A stretch of 19,701 nt of DNA from DATEHG01 sp035279705 (GCA_035279705.1 DATEHG010000188.1:1-19701), one strand, 5' to 3'. Numbered from the stretch's first letter, positions 6,895 to 15,471 are shown. The notes: generated by a model not told the origin, from the sequence alone. Translations and numbers: made by a program.

Positions 6895-7668
6895 ATGAAC
6901 ATCACATTGAAAGTCTGGCGTCAGAAATCCGCGGGCGAGCCGGGCCGCCTCGTCGAGTACGCCGTGCCGGGCGTCAACCCCGACATGTCGTTCCTCGAGT
7001 TGCTGGACGTTGTCAACGAGGGGCTGACCGGCCGGGGCGAGGAGCCGATCGCGTTCGATCATGATTGCCGCGAAGGGATCTGCGGCAGTTGCGGCGTGAT
7101 GATCAACGGCGTCGCCCACGGGCCGATGAAGGGAACCGCCACCTGCCAGTTGCACATGCGGAGCTTCGTCGACGGCGCCGTGATCGTGGTCGAGCCGTGG
7201 CGCGCCCGCCCGTTCAAGGTCATCAAGGACCTGGTGGTCGACCGCAGCGCCTTCGACCGTATCGTCCAGGCCGGCGGATTCGTCTCCGTATCCACCGGCA
7301 GCGCGCCCGAAGCCAATGCCATCCCGGTGCCGAAATCGGACGCCGATCTGGCCATGGACGCGGCCCAGTGCATCGGCTGTGGTGCTTGCGTCGCGGCCTG
7401 TCCCAACGCCTCCGCGATGCTCTTCACCTCGGCCAAGATGGGCCACCTCGGCAGCCTGCCGCAGGGACAGGCCGAGCGGAACCGCCGGGCACTCGGGATG
7501 GTGGACCGGATGGATCTCGAAGGCTTTGGCGGCTGCACCTGGCACGGGGAGTGTGAAGAGGCTTGTCCCAAGCAGATCGGCGTCGAGTGGATCTCACGGA
7601 TGCAGCGGGACTACCTCGCCGCGACCCTGAACTACCGGGAGTCGTCCGCGGCGGAGGGCGGGATCTGA
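6895..7668 (+). CDS. sdhB: Succinate dehydrogenase iron-sulfur subunit SdhB
   Basis: SdhB passes electrons from the flavin to the quinone site through three clusters. The 257-residue protein holds C58, C63, C66 and C84 for the plant-type 2Fe-2S centre. C159, C162 and C165 with C224 serve the 4Fe-4S centre, and C169, C214 and C220 the 3Fe-4S centre. ATG 6895 gives MNITLKVWRQK, which matches the start of this SdhB group. An in-frame ATG at 6868 would add nine residues and begins almost inside the heptamer array, so it is less likely. Unlike the tight mdh-sdhC-sdhA junctions, sdhB is separated from sdhA by about 98 bases that contain the array. Its stop overlaps the candidate CTG start of the next gene. 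Confidence 0.95.
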   Translation: MNITLKVWRQKSAGEPGRLVEYAVPGVNPDMSFLELLDVVNEGLTGRGEEPIAFDHDCREGICGSCGVMINGVAHGPMKGTATCQLHMRSFVDGAVIVVEPWRARPFKVIKDLVVDRSAFDRIVQAGGFVSVSTGSAPEANAIPVPKSDADLAMDAAQCIGCGACVAACPNASAMLFTSAKMGHLGSLPQGQAERNRRALGMVDRMDLEGFGGCTWHGECEEACPKQIGVEWISRMQRDYLAATLNYRESSAAEGGI

Positions 7669-8924
7669 AGCGCCTGCTCCGCCTCGCAGTTGTTCCTCTG
7701 CTGCTTCCATCACTGGTCCACGCGCAGACGCCGATGGTCATGCCCATGGGCGGCGAATCGAATCGCCTCTGGGCCCTCGTCTCCGCCAATGCCATCCCGG
7801 CCTACGTCTGGGAAAGCCAGGTGCCGAGGGGCGGCAGCCTCGACGAGTTCCGGGTGGCCCAGCCCATCATCATGCTGCAGGCCGGTGCACTCCGGGACCG
7901 CCTCCGTTTCCTGGGCTCTCTCGACTTCGAAGGGCTGACCATGCCCGGCGGCGAACTCGGCCTCGGCGTCTGGGGTGAGGGGTTCATCGACCGCAGGCAC
8001 CCGCATACCTATTTCCACGAGCTGATGCTGCAGGGCGCGGTGCCGCTGGGTGGTGGTCTTCGGACCAGCCTGTCGGCCGGAAAGGGATTTGCGCCGTTCG
8101 GCTCCGACGACCCCATGAACCGGCCGACCGAGCTGTACCCGGTCAATCATCACTGGGCCCAGATCCTCGAACGCGCCGTCGTGATCGGGGCGGTGGCCTG
8201 GAAGCCCCTGGTGTTCGAGGCCGGCCTGTTCAACGGCGATGAGCCCGAGAATCCCTCGCAGTGGCCCAATATGGAGCGGTTCGGGGACTCCTGGTCGCTC
8301 CGCCTGCTGCTGCATCCCGTGGATGGCGTCGAGCTGCAGGGCTCCCATGCCAGGGTCAAGAGTCCCGAACACCGTCCCGGTGCCGGCAGCGACAATTGGA
8401 AGTGGAGCGCCTCCGCCCGCGCCGAACGGCCGTTCCTGGGCGGCCTGGGGTATCTGTTCGGGGAGTATGCCCACAACAGCGAGTTCGACGGCTTCTACCA
8501 GTTCAGGAGCTGGCTGGTGGAGGGTGCATGGACCGGGGGGCGGCATCGTCCCTATCTGCGATACGAGAACACCGACCGGCCGGAGGAGGAGCGTACCACC
8601 GATCCGTTTCGCTCGCCGCGGCCACACCTGGAGAATTCGATCGTCGGTACCACCCGGTGGTCCATCGTGACCGCGGGCTACGGGTTTGAACTCTTCCCGG
8701 GGCGCAGGTATTCGGTCGAACCGATCGTCGAAGTCTCCCATGCGGACGTCAAGACCATCGGTGGAGGTATTTTCGATCCGGATGTGTTCTACGGTGGCGA
8801 TACGTTCTGGCGCCTCGCCATCGGCGCCCGGCTGAGCTGGCGGATGAAGGGCCACCGGATGGGGCGCTACGGCCTGCTGGCGGGCCAGGTCTCGGCCGAA
8901 CCAATGATTCATCACATGAATTGA
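7665..8924 (+). CDS. Exported beta-barrel-like protein of unknown function
   Basis: I do not recognise a named family. From codon 7665 the 419-residue product starts with a good signal peptide (KRLLRLAVVPLLLPSLVHAQ, cleavage after A20). The remainder is rich in alternating hydrophobic/polar, aromatic strands with glycine turns, as in outer-membrane beta-barrels. There is no ATG that keeps the signal peptide. CTG 7665 lies 8 bases after a perfect GGAGG (7652-7656) and overlaps the sdhB stop as CTGA; TTG 7563 and GTG 7587 are in-frame alternatives inside sdhB. A conserved-looking DRRHPHTYFHE segment lies at 109-119. The mature N-terminus (TPMVMPMGG) and the C-terminus (MIHHMN) are rich in Met and His, which could bind metal; that is speculation. 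It probably forms a unit with the lipoprotein gene 8 bases downstream. Confidence 0.8.
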   Translation: MKRLLRLAVVPLLLPSLVHAQTPMVMPMGGESNRLWALVSANAIPAYVWESQVPRGGSLDEFRVAQPIIMLQAGALRDRLRFLGSLDFEGLTMPGGELGLGVWGEGFIDRRHPHTYFHELMLQGAVPLGGGLRTSLSAGKGFAPFGSDDPMNRPTELYPVNHHWAQILERAVVIGAVAWKPLVFEAGLFNGDEPENPSQWPNMERFGDSWSLRLLLHPVDGVELQGSHARVKSPEHRPGAGSDNWKWSASARAERPFLGGLGYLFGEYAHNSEFDGFYQFRSWLVEGAWTGGRHRPYLRYENTDRPEEERTTDPFRSPRPHLENSIVGTTRWSIVTAGYGFELFPGRRYSVEPIVEVSHADVKTIGGGIFDPDVFYGGDTFWRLAIGARLSWRMKGHRMGRYGLLAGQVSAEPMIHHMN

Positions 8925-8932
8925 AGCCATCG

Positions 8933-10393
8933 ATGCCACGATATCATTCGACCGCCCTGTCCGCCCTGACCGCCTTGACCGTCCTCTCCGCCTGCGGCGG
9001 GAGTGGCGGGGAGACGCCAGTGGCTCCCGCCGGTCTCTCGAAACTGTCGGGGGATCAGCAGCACGGCTTCCGCAACACCGCCTTGGCGCAGGACCTGGTG
9101 GTGCAGGTCAATTCGGAAACCCAGGCCCCGGTGTCCGGCGCGACGATTCACTGGTTCGTGCCCTCGGGCGGCGGCGCGCCATCCGCCACCACGGCCACGA
9201 CCAACGACCTCGGCCAGGCCCGGGTCCAGTATCAGCTCGGCGGCACCTACGGCCTCAACGTCATCGGGGCGGCACTCGAAGGCAGCGCCGACACCGTGTA
9301 CTTCCAGGCCATGGCCGTGGGTTCCATGACCCGCGTCGCCGGCGGCAACAACGTGGCCGAGCGGTTCAGCTCCGATCTCACGGTCCACGGCGACTATGCC
9401 TACACCGGCAGCTGGAACTGGTATCCGCGGACCCAGGGGGTCGACACCCTCGGCGCCTCGATCGCGATCTTCCATCTCGATGCCTCGGGCGCGCCCACCC
9501 GCGGCGACTCCATCGTCATTCCCGGGACGACCACCCTCAGCGACCTGCAGGTGTCCGACGATGGCAAGTGGCTGATCGCCAGTGTCGAAGGCGGCAGCCT
9601 CGACGGGCTGTACGCCTACGATCTGACCGATCCCGCTCACCCGGCATTCGTCGCCCGCTATCTCGTCGACACCGGGCTCCACACGTCGCAACTGGCCACC
9701 ATCGGCGGCAAGCTCTACGCCTTCACGGCCAAGAATCCGGGCAGCCCGGCGCTGATCATCTTCGATCTCTCGCAGCTCGCGGCGGACACCATCATCAAGT
9801 CGGCCCAGGTCCCGATTCCGGCCAACTACGGGCTGCATGACTCGTTTGTGCGGGACGGCCTGGCGTTCGAGTTTGCCTGGAACACCGGTGTCATGATCTA
9901 CGATGTCGGCAACGGGATGAGCGGGGGCAGCCCCACCAATCCGGTGCTCATCAGCACCACACCGACGAGTGGTGGCGAGGCGCACAACGGCTGGTGGTTC
10001 TGGGGCCCCGGCGGCTCGAAGCAGTATCTCTTCGTGGGGCAGGAGGGGCCGGGCTCGATCGGCAGCAGTTCGACGGGGGATATCCACGTCCTCGACGTGT
10101 CAAACCTGGCGTCGCCCAGGGAGGTGGCCTTTTTCCATATTGACGGCGCCGGCCCGCACAACTTCTGGATGGACGAGACCCGGCAGATTCTCTACGCCGC
10201 CTACTACAACGCCGGCGTCGTGGCGATCGACGTTTCGGGCACACTCTCGGGGGACATCTCCAACCGGGCGCTGGCCCGGATCCAGCCGGGGTTCGGCAAC
10301 ACGTACACCTGGGGCGTCCAGCTGGTGGGCAGTTCAGTCTACGACGTGGACATGCTGGACGGCTTGCGGCAGCTCACGGCGCTCGCGCCCTGA
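8933..10393 (+). CDS. Lipoprotein with Ig-like domain and LVIVD-type beta-propeller
   Basis: The 486-residue product has a lipoprotein signal peptide with lipobox LSAC (C21), so it should be anchored in a membrane outside the cytoplasm. Residues of about 34-124 resemble a bacterial Ig-like group 1 domain (LVVQVNSETQAPVSGATIHWFVP ... TNDLGQARVQYQLG). The rest shows repeated strands of the LVIVD kind (LYAYDLTDPAHPAFVARYL, LIIFDLSQL, IHVLDVSNLASPREVAFF, VVAIDVSG), typical of propeller surface proteins. No catalytic motif is visible, and binding of a ligand or partner is the likeliest role. ATG 8933 is chosen because it gives the compact signal peptide; TTG 8921, overlapping the previous stop as TTGA, is an alternative. 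It ends just before a double hairpin terminator. Function is unknown, but pairing with the barrel-like protein upstream is suggested by the 8-base gap. Confidence 0.82.
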   Translation: MPRYHSTALSALTALTVLSACGGSGGETPVAPAGLSKLSGDQQHGFRNTALAQDLVVQVNSETQAPVSGATIHWFVPSGGGAPSATTATTNDLGQARVQYQLGGTYGLNVIGAALEGSADTVYFQAMAVGSMTRVAGGNNVAERFSSDLTVHGDYAYTGSWNWYPRTQGVDTLGASIAIFHLDASGAPTRGDSIVIPGTTTLSDLQVSDDGKWLIASVEGGSLDGLYAYDLTDPAHPAFVARYLVDTGLHTSQLATIGGKLYAFTAKNPGSPALIIFDLSQLAADTIIKSAQVPIPANYGLHDSFVRDGLAFEFAWNTGVMIYDVGNGMSGGSPTNPVLISTTPTSGGEAHNGWWFWGPGGSKQYLFVGQEGPGSIGSSSTGDIHVLDVSNLASPREVAFFHIDGAGPHNFWMDETRQILYAAYYNAGVVAIDVSGTLSGDISNRALARIQPGFGNTYTWGVQLVGSSVYDVDMLDGLRQLTALAP

Positions 10394-10395
10394 TA

Positions 10396-10410
10396 CCGGC
10401 GCTTCGCCGG
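10396..10410 (+). terminator. Short hairpin directly after the lipoprotein gene
   Basis: CCGGCG-CTT-CGCCGG is a perfect 6-bp stem with a 3-base loop, starting 2 bases after the stop codon. It has no following T-run and probably acts only together with the larger hairpin at 10417-10440. Confidence 0.45.
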
Positions 10411-10416
10411 ACTTCT

Positions 10417-10448
10417 GCGGGGCTCCTCGGGGAGCCCCGCTTCAGTTT
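10417..10448 (+). terminator. Rho-independent terminator
   Basis: GCGGGGCTCC-TCGG-GGAGCCCCGC is a perfect 10-bp GC-rich stem with a 4-base loop (10417-10440), followed by TTCAGTTT. It closes the block ending with the propeller lipoprotein and separates it from the peptidase gene. Confidence 0.8.
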
Positions 10449-10517
10449 CCGGACGGTTGTTCCGAGCGGGGTCGCGGGAGATATTTCGCGCTCTTCTCCT
10501 CCACCGGATGGAACACG

Positions 10518-12614
10518 ATGCGGTTCTCGCCAGCGCTCTGGGCGCTCTCGCTGTCAATTCCGTCGGGACTTCTGGCGCAGGGATTGCCCGGTTACGCGCC
10601 AGCCAACGCGACGGCACAACGGGCACTTGAGGCCCAGCTGGCCGGATTCGGGGACAGTGTGAGCGCGAGGGAAAGCCGCAAGACCCTGAGTGCCCATCCC
10701 CACGTGGCCGGCACCCCCGCCCAGCAGGCGACCGCGGCCTGGGTGCTGACCAAGATGAAGAACTTCGGTCTCGATACCAGCCGGTCCGACTTCCAGGCTT
10801 TTCTGCCGTTTCCGGATTCCACCATCGTCGAGCGCCGGACGCCGTCGGTCAGCCGCTTTGCACTCGAGGAGCCGGCGCTCGCCGCGGATCCCACGACCTC
10901 CGAAGCGCCATGGCCGGCGATGAACGGGCACAGCGGGGCGGGGGATGTCGTGGCCCAGGTGGTGTACGTGAACTACGGTCTCGCGGCGGACTACGCCGCG
11001 CTGGATTCGCTGGGCGTGAGTGTGAAGGGGAAGATTGCGCTGGCCCGATACGGGCGGAGTTATCGCGGCATCAAGGCGCGGGAAGCGGAGGCGCGTGGCG
11101 CGGTGGCCGTGCTGCTGTACTCGGATCCGCAGGACGACGGCTACGTGCGCGGCGACGTCTATCCCGACGGACCGATGCGGCACCCTGATGCGGTGCAGCG
11201 CGGCAGCGTCTTCAATGGCGAGGGTGATCCGTCCACCCCCACCTGGCCTTCGACCGCCAAAGCCCGCCGGCTTCCCGAGGATTCGATGGCCATTCCGCGG
11301 ATTCCAGTGGTTCCGCTGGGCTATCGCAACGCGGCCCAGCTGCTCCAGCCGATGCGCGGGCTCTCGGTGCCGCAGCAGTGGCAGGGGGGGCTCCCGTTCC
11401 GCTATCACATCGGGGCCGGTGAAGTGACGGCGCGGGTGGCGGTCTACCGCGAGCGGGCGCCGAACGGCTACAAGAAGATCACCGACACCTTCGGCACCCT
11501 GCGGGGAAAGGATTTTCCGCAGGAGCTGGTCATCGTCGGTGCGCACCGGGACGCCTGGGGGCCGGGCGCCAGGGACAATGTGGGGGGGACTTCGGCCGTG
11601 ATCGAAGCCGCCAGGGCATGGGCCCGGCTGTCCGCGGGCGGACAGCGCCCGCGCCGGACCCTGATATTCGCGACCTGGGACGCCGAAGAGTGGGGACTGG
11701 TAGGCTCCGCCGAATGGGTCGAGTCGATGGAACAGACGCTGCCAGGGAAAGTCGTCGCGTATCTCAATCTCGACGACGCGGCCGATGGCCGGCGCTTCGG
11801 CTCGAGCGGCGCCGCCTCGTTGCACCGGCTGGTCCGTGACCTCACCCGGCTGGTACGCCAGCCCGGCGAAACACTTTCCGTCTATGCCGCGTGGCGACGG
11901 GACCAGGCGGTGGCCGATACGGCGGAGCCGGAACAGGGAGACCTCGGCGGCGGCAGCGACTACGCCAGCTTCTACAATCACCTGGGGATTCCGTCGTTCG
12001 ATTTCGGCTTCGGGGGCAGCGGCGGCGTCTATCACTCCGCGTACGACACTGACGCCTTCCAGGAGCGCTTCGGCGATCCCGGCGCCAAGAGCATCGTGGC
12101 CGCGGGTCAACTCTCGGCTCTGGCGATGGCCCGGCTGGCCAATGCAGACCTCATCCCGTTCGACGCGCTGGCGCTCGGTCGCTACCTCCGCTCGCTCACC
12201 CCGCCGCTCGGCGACCTGGCCCGGGCCCGCAAGGTCGTACTCGAACTCGCGCCGCTCAACCAGTCGCTCGATCGATTCATTGATCAGGCCGCCCGCCTCG
12301 ATTCTCTGCTCAATGACCTGCCGCCGAGCCTTCCCGCCGCCCGGCTCACCGGTGCGAACGCCGCGCTCCGGGGCCTGGGCCCCGCGTTCACCCGTGCCGC
12401 CGGGCTGGCCGGCCGCCCCTGGCAGCGGAACCTTCTCATCGCTTCCGACCGGGACAACGGCTATGCCGACGTGAACTACCCCGGGATCACGGAGGCGATC
12501 AAGGACGGCGACCCCGCGCGGGCCAGTCTCGAGGTCAACGATCTCGCCACCCGGGTCGACTCGGCCTCGGCGCTGCTGCGGAGCGCGGTGCGGGCGCTCC
12601 GTGGAGAGGATTGA
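10518..12614 (+). CDS. Secreted M28B metallopeptidase, glutamate carboxypeptidase II-like
   Basis: This is a co-catalytic zinc exopeptidase of the same architecture as human glutamate carboxypeptidase II and the transferrin receptor. The 698-residue product starts with a signal peptide (MRFSPALWALSLSIPSGLLAQ). A protease-associated domain is inserted around residues 130-290 (VVYVNYGLAADYAAL, GKIALARYGRSYRGIKAREAEARGA), then comes the M28 catalytic domain and a C-terminal helical, TfR-dimer-like region. Zinc ligands line up with GCPII: H343, D353 (bridging), E391, D419 and H506, with E390 as general base. The spacings 10, 37 and 29 between the first motifs equal those of GCPII. It probably trims small peptides in the periplasm or outside the cell for nutrition; the exact substrate is unknown. 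ATG 10518 gives the signal peptide and follows the terminator by about 70 bases. Its last codons run into the octamer array. Confidence 0.93.
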   Translation: MRFSPALWALSLSIPSGLLAQGLPGYAPANATAQRALEAQLAGFGDSVSARESRKTLSAHPHVAGTPAQQATAAWVLTKMKNFGLDTSRSDFQAFLPFPDSTIVERRTPSVSRFALEEPALAADPTTSEAPWPAMNGHSGAGDVVAQVVYVNYGLAADYAALDSLGVSVKGKIALARYGRSYRGIKAREAEARGAVAVLLYSDPQDDGYVRGDVYPDGPMRHPDAVQRGSVFNGEGDPSTPTWPSTAKARRLPEDSMAIPRIPVVPLGYRNAAQLLQPMRGLSVPQQWQGGLPFRYHIGAGEVTARVAVYRERAPNGYKKITDTFGTLRGKDFPQELVIVGAHRDAWGPGARDNVGGTSAVIEAARAWARLSAGGQRPRRTLIFATWDAEEWGLVGSAEWVESMEQTLPGKVVAYLNLDDAADGRRFGSSGAASLHRLVRDLTRLVRQPGETLSVYAAWRRDQAVADTAEPEQGDLGGGSDYASFYNHLGIPSFDFGFGGSGGVYHSAYDTDAFQERFGDPGAKSIVAAGQLSALAMARLANADLIPFDALALGRYLRSLTPPLGDLARARKVVLELAPLNQSLDRFIDQAARLDSLLNDLPPSLPAARLTGANAALRGLGPAFTRAAGLAGRPWQRNLLIASDRDNGYADVNYPGITEAIKDGDPARASLEVNDLATRVDSASALLRSAVRALRGED

Positions 12615-12647
12615 GGGATTGAAGGATTGATGGATTGGCGGGTTGAG
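12608..12647 (+). repeat. Imperfect octamer array GGATTGAN x5
   Basis: Five consecutive octamers read GGATTGAG, GGATTGAA, GGATTGAT, GGATTGGC and GGGTTGAG. The array begins inside the last two codons of the M28 peptidase gene, whose TGA stop (12612-12614) is part of the first unit. This suggests that the gene end was shaped by repeat growth. A second octamer array follows 13 bases later. Confidence 0.8.
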
Positions 12648-12660
12648 CGATCTTGGCCTC

Positions 12661-12712
12661 TGCCCGCCTGCCCGCCTGCCCGCCTGCCCGCCTGCCCGCC
12701 TGCCCGCCTGCC
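12661..12712 (+). repeat. Perfect octamer array TGCCCGCC x6
   Basis: Six exact copies of TGCCCGCC (12661-12708) plus a partial TGCC end directly at the left CIRCE operator of groES. The opposite strand reads GGCGGGCA repeats, with enough G-runs to form a G-quadruplex in principle. Exact short units of this kind are prone to slippage, so copy number may vary between strains. Confidence 0.92.
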
Positions 12713-12738
12713 TAGCACTCACGCTTGACATCTGCTAG
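12712..12738 (+). promoter_or_regulatory. CIRCE operator 1 (HrcA site) overlapping the groES -35
   Basis: CTAGCACTC-N9-ATCTGCTAG matches the CIRCE layout TTAGCACTC-N9-GAGTGCTAA. The left half has 8 of 9 matches, and the outer six bases CTAGCA/TGCTAG form a perfect palindrome with the correct 15-base centre. The right half is diverged in its inner three bases. It covers the -35 hexamer, so bound HrcA repressor would block RNA polymerase. Confidence 0.8.
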
Positions 12739-12752
12739 CCGGGGTCTATAAT
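12725..12752 (+). promoter_or_regulatory. Near-consensus sigma-70-type promoter of groESL
   Basis: TTGACA (12725-12730) and TATAAT (12747-12752) are both exact consensus hexamers, 16 bases apart. Transcription should start near 12759, giving a leader of about 90 bases before groES. The promoter lies between and under two CIRCE operators, the usual pattern for HrcA-controlled chaperone genes. Confidence 0.9.
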
Positions 12753-12763
12753 TGGGTCCACCG

Positions 12764-12790
12764 TTAGCAGTCGATGCACATCTCTGCTAA
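12764..12790 (+). promoter_or_regulatory. CIRCE operator 2 in the groES leader
   Basis: TTAGCAGTC-N9-CTCTGCTAA has the exact outer palindrome TTAGCA/TGCTAA and the 9-base spacer of CIRCE. It lies about 5 to 31 bases after the predicted transcription start, so it would be both an operator in DNA and a small stem in the mRNA leader. Confidence 0.85.
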
Positions 12791-12848
12791 ATCATTGTGC
12801 GGCAATGGTTTGGCATTTCGCTCCAAGAACTTCTGCAGGAGGAATACG

Positions 12849-13163
12849 ATGTCCACCGCAACCAAGAGCAAGGCGAAGATCCGGCTCCAGCCGCTGGAGG
12901 ACCGGGTGGTCCTTCGGCCCGCGGACGAGGCCGAGAGCATGCGGGGCAGCCTGTACATCCCCGACACCGCGAAGGAAAAGCCGACCCAGGGCGAGATTGT
13001 GGCCGTGGGCCCCGGCAAGTTTGAAGACGGCCAGCGCATCAAGCTGGACGTGGCCGTGGGCGACACGGTGATCTACGGCAAGTACAGCGGCACCCCGTAC
13101 ACCGTCGACGGTGAAGAACTCATCATCATCAAGGCTTCCGACATTCTCGCCAAGATTGGCTGA
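12849..13163 (+). CDS. groES: Co-chaperonin GroES
   Basis: GroES is the 10-kDa lid that caps the GroEL cavity as a heptamer in the cytoplasm. The 104-residue protein begins MSTATKSKAKIRLQPLEDRVVLRP, and its flexible mobile loop that contacts GroEL is at about 26-42 (EAESMRGSLYIPDTAKE). The core GEIVAVGPGKF and VGDTVIYGKYSGT and the C-terminal IKASDILAKIG are all typical. ATG 12849 follows a strong AGGAGGA site (12837-12843) by 5 bases. An in-frame ATG at 12774 is rejected because it lies in the second CIRCE operator and would add 25 residues foreign to the family; the true N-terminal extension is only about eight residues. groEL follows after 20 bases, and both genes are controlled by the HrcA-type promoter upstream. 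Confidence 0.97.
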   Translation: MSTATKSKAKIRLQPLEDRVVLRPADEAESMRGSLYIPDTAKEKPTQGEIVAVGPGKFEDGQRIKLDVAVGDTVIYGKYSGTPYTVDGEELIIIKASDILAKIG

Positions 13164-13183
13164 GATCCAGAGGAGATAGACAC

Positions 13184-14814
<1,631 letters not shown>

Positions 14815-14815
<1 letters not shown>

Positions 14816-14870
14816 ACCGGCTGGAGTTACAGGAGCGCTCCAGCGCTCCTGTAACTCCAGCGCCGGTTTT
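14815..14870 (+). terminator. Long perfect terminator hairpin after groEL
   Basis: A perfect 19-bp stem joins 14821-14839 to 14842-14860 across a 2-base loop. It is extended by an outer AACCGG (14815-14820) / CCGGTT (14863-14868) stem with a 2-base bulge, and ends in TTTT (14867-14870). The stem begins at the last base of the groEL stop codon. It is symmetric enough to stop transcription in both directions. Confidence 0.9.
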
Positions 14871-14873
14871 GTA

Positions 14874-14959
14874 TCCCGAGCGCCGCAGGCGCGAGGGATC
14901 AGGATCTGTAACGAACACCGAAATTGAGTTTCCCGAGCGCCGCAGGCGCGAGGGATCAG
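14874..14959. repeat. 29-bp perfect direct repeat, two copies
   Basis: Bases 14874-14902 and 14931-14959 are identical over 29 bases. Each contains the imperfect palindrome CCCGAGCGCC-GCA-GGCGCGAGGG, with a 2x2 internal mismatch. The copies are 57 bases apart start to start, with a 28-base AT-richer spacer. The layout suits a dispersed palindromic (REP-like) element rather than a gene. Confidence 0.85.
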
Positions 14960-14974
14960 CAAGTCCGAGCAATT

Positions 14975-15005
14975 CGCCGCCCCGATGCGTAGCACCGGGG
15001 CGGCG
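14975..15005. terminator. GC-rich hairpin downstream of the direct repeats
   Basis: CGCCGCCCCG and CGGGGCGGCG form a perfect 10-bp stem around an 11-base loop, followed by CTGTTT. It could be a second terminator for groEL read-through or another repeat remnant. The rest of 14816-15088 contains no gene that I can support. Confidence 0.45.
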
Positions 15006-15042
15006 CTGTTTCCGGGGGGTGGGGAAGGGGCGGACCGCCGGT

Positions 15043-15050
15043 TATCTTTG
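15043..15050 (+). promoter_or_regulatory. Candidate -7/-10 element TATCTTTG
   Basis: TATCTTTG is an exact match to the Bacteroidota-style TAnnTTTG element and lies 38 bases before the GTG start at 15089. I see no matching upstream TTG element; the region upstream is G-rich. Inference from pattern only. Confidence 0.35.
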
Positions 15051-15088
15051 CCCGGGAGTCGGTCACCGAGTCTGGCCTGGAGGATGTC

Positions 15089-15466
15089 GTGAAGCGTGCT
15101 GCTCTTGTCTTGATTGCCTTCCTGGTACCCCGGATGCTGCACGCGCAGGCACCGACGGTAGTCGGCACCTGGGAGGCCTCGCTCAAGGACGCCAAGCGGC
15201 AGGATGCACCGCGCACGGTCATCGTCCGGGCGGACTCGAGCGCGAGCTATGGCACCGAAACGGTCCGCTGGAGGGTGACCGGCCCCAAGACGCTGATGCT
15301 GGCCCTGGGCGGCGAGTGGGTGAGTTACGACTTCAAGATCAGCGGTGCCAAGCTGACTCTGTCAGGCGGGGATCTCGAGAAGCCCATCACGCTGACCAGG
15401 ATGGGGCCGCCCTCGGCCCGTCCTGATTCCATTCCAGTTCCGCCGGACCCCGACCTCTCCAGCTGA
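15089..15466 (+). CDS. Small secreted protein of unknown function
   Basis: I do not recognise the family. The 125-residue product has a clear signal peptide (MKRAALVLIAFLVPRMLHAQ), then a short beta-rich domain (VVGTWEASLK, ASYGTETVRWRV, TLMLALGGEWVSYDFKISGAKLTLSG). Its GTW opening and strand pattern recall lipocalin-like or avidin-like small barrels. It ends in a proline-rich tail (PPSARPDSIPVPPDPD). The start is GTG 15089, supported by GGAGG at 15079-15083 five bases upstream and by the signal peptide that follows. The protein is probably periplasmic or secreted. It converges on the walJ-like gene with only 19 bases between their stops. No neighbouring gene hints at its role. Confidence 0.78.
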   Translation: MKRAALVLIAFLVPRMLHAQAPTVVGTWEASLKDAKRQDAPRTVIVRADSSASYGTETVRWRVTGPKTLMLALGGEWVSYDFKISGAKLTLSGGDLEKPITLTRMGPPSARPDSIPVPPDPDLSS

Positions 15467-15471
15467 AGCGG

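Noticed and set aside
12661..12712. CRISPR array
   Set aside because: The units are contiguous 8-mers with no unique spacers and there are no cas genes.
10554..12731. A 725-codon minus-strand open frame opposite the M28 peptidase, with RAGGQAG repeats at its start
   Set aside because: Its first residues are only the translated TGCCCGCC array, and the rest is a codon-bias shadow of the peptidase.
12774..12848. Longer GroES starting at ATG 12774
   Set aside because: It would begin inside CIRCE 2, lacks a ribosome site, and adds 25 residues foreign to GroES; ATG 12849 has a perfect AGGAGGA.
14874..14959. CRISPR-like pair of repeats
   Set aside because: There are only two 29-bp copies with one spacer, next to terminators, and no cas genes; a REP-like element is simpler.
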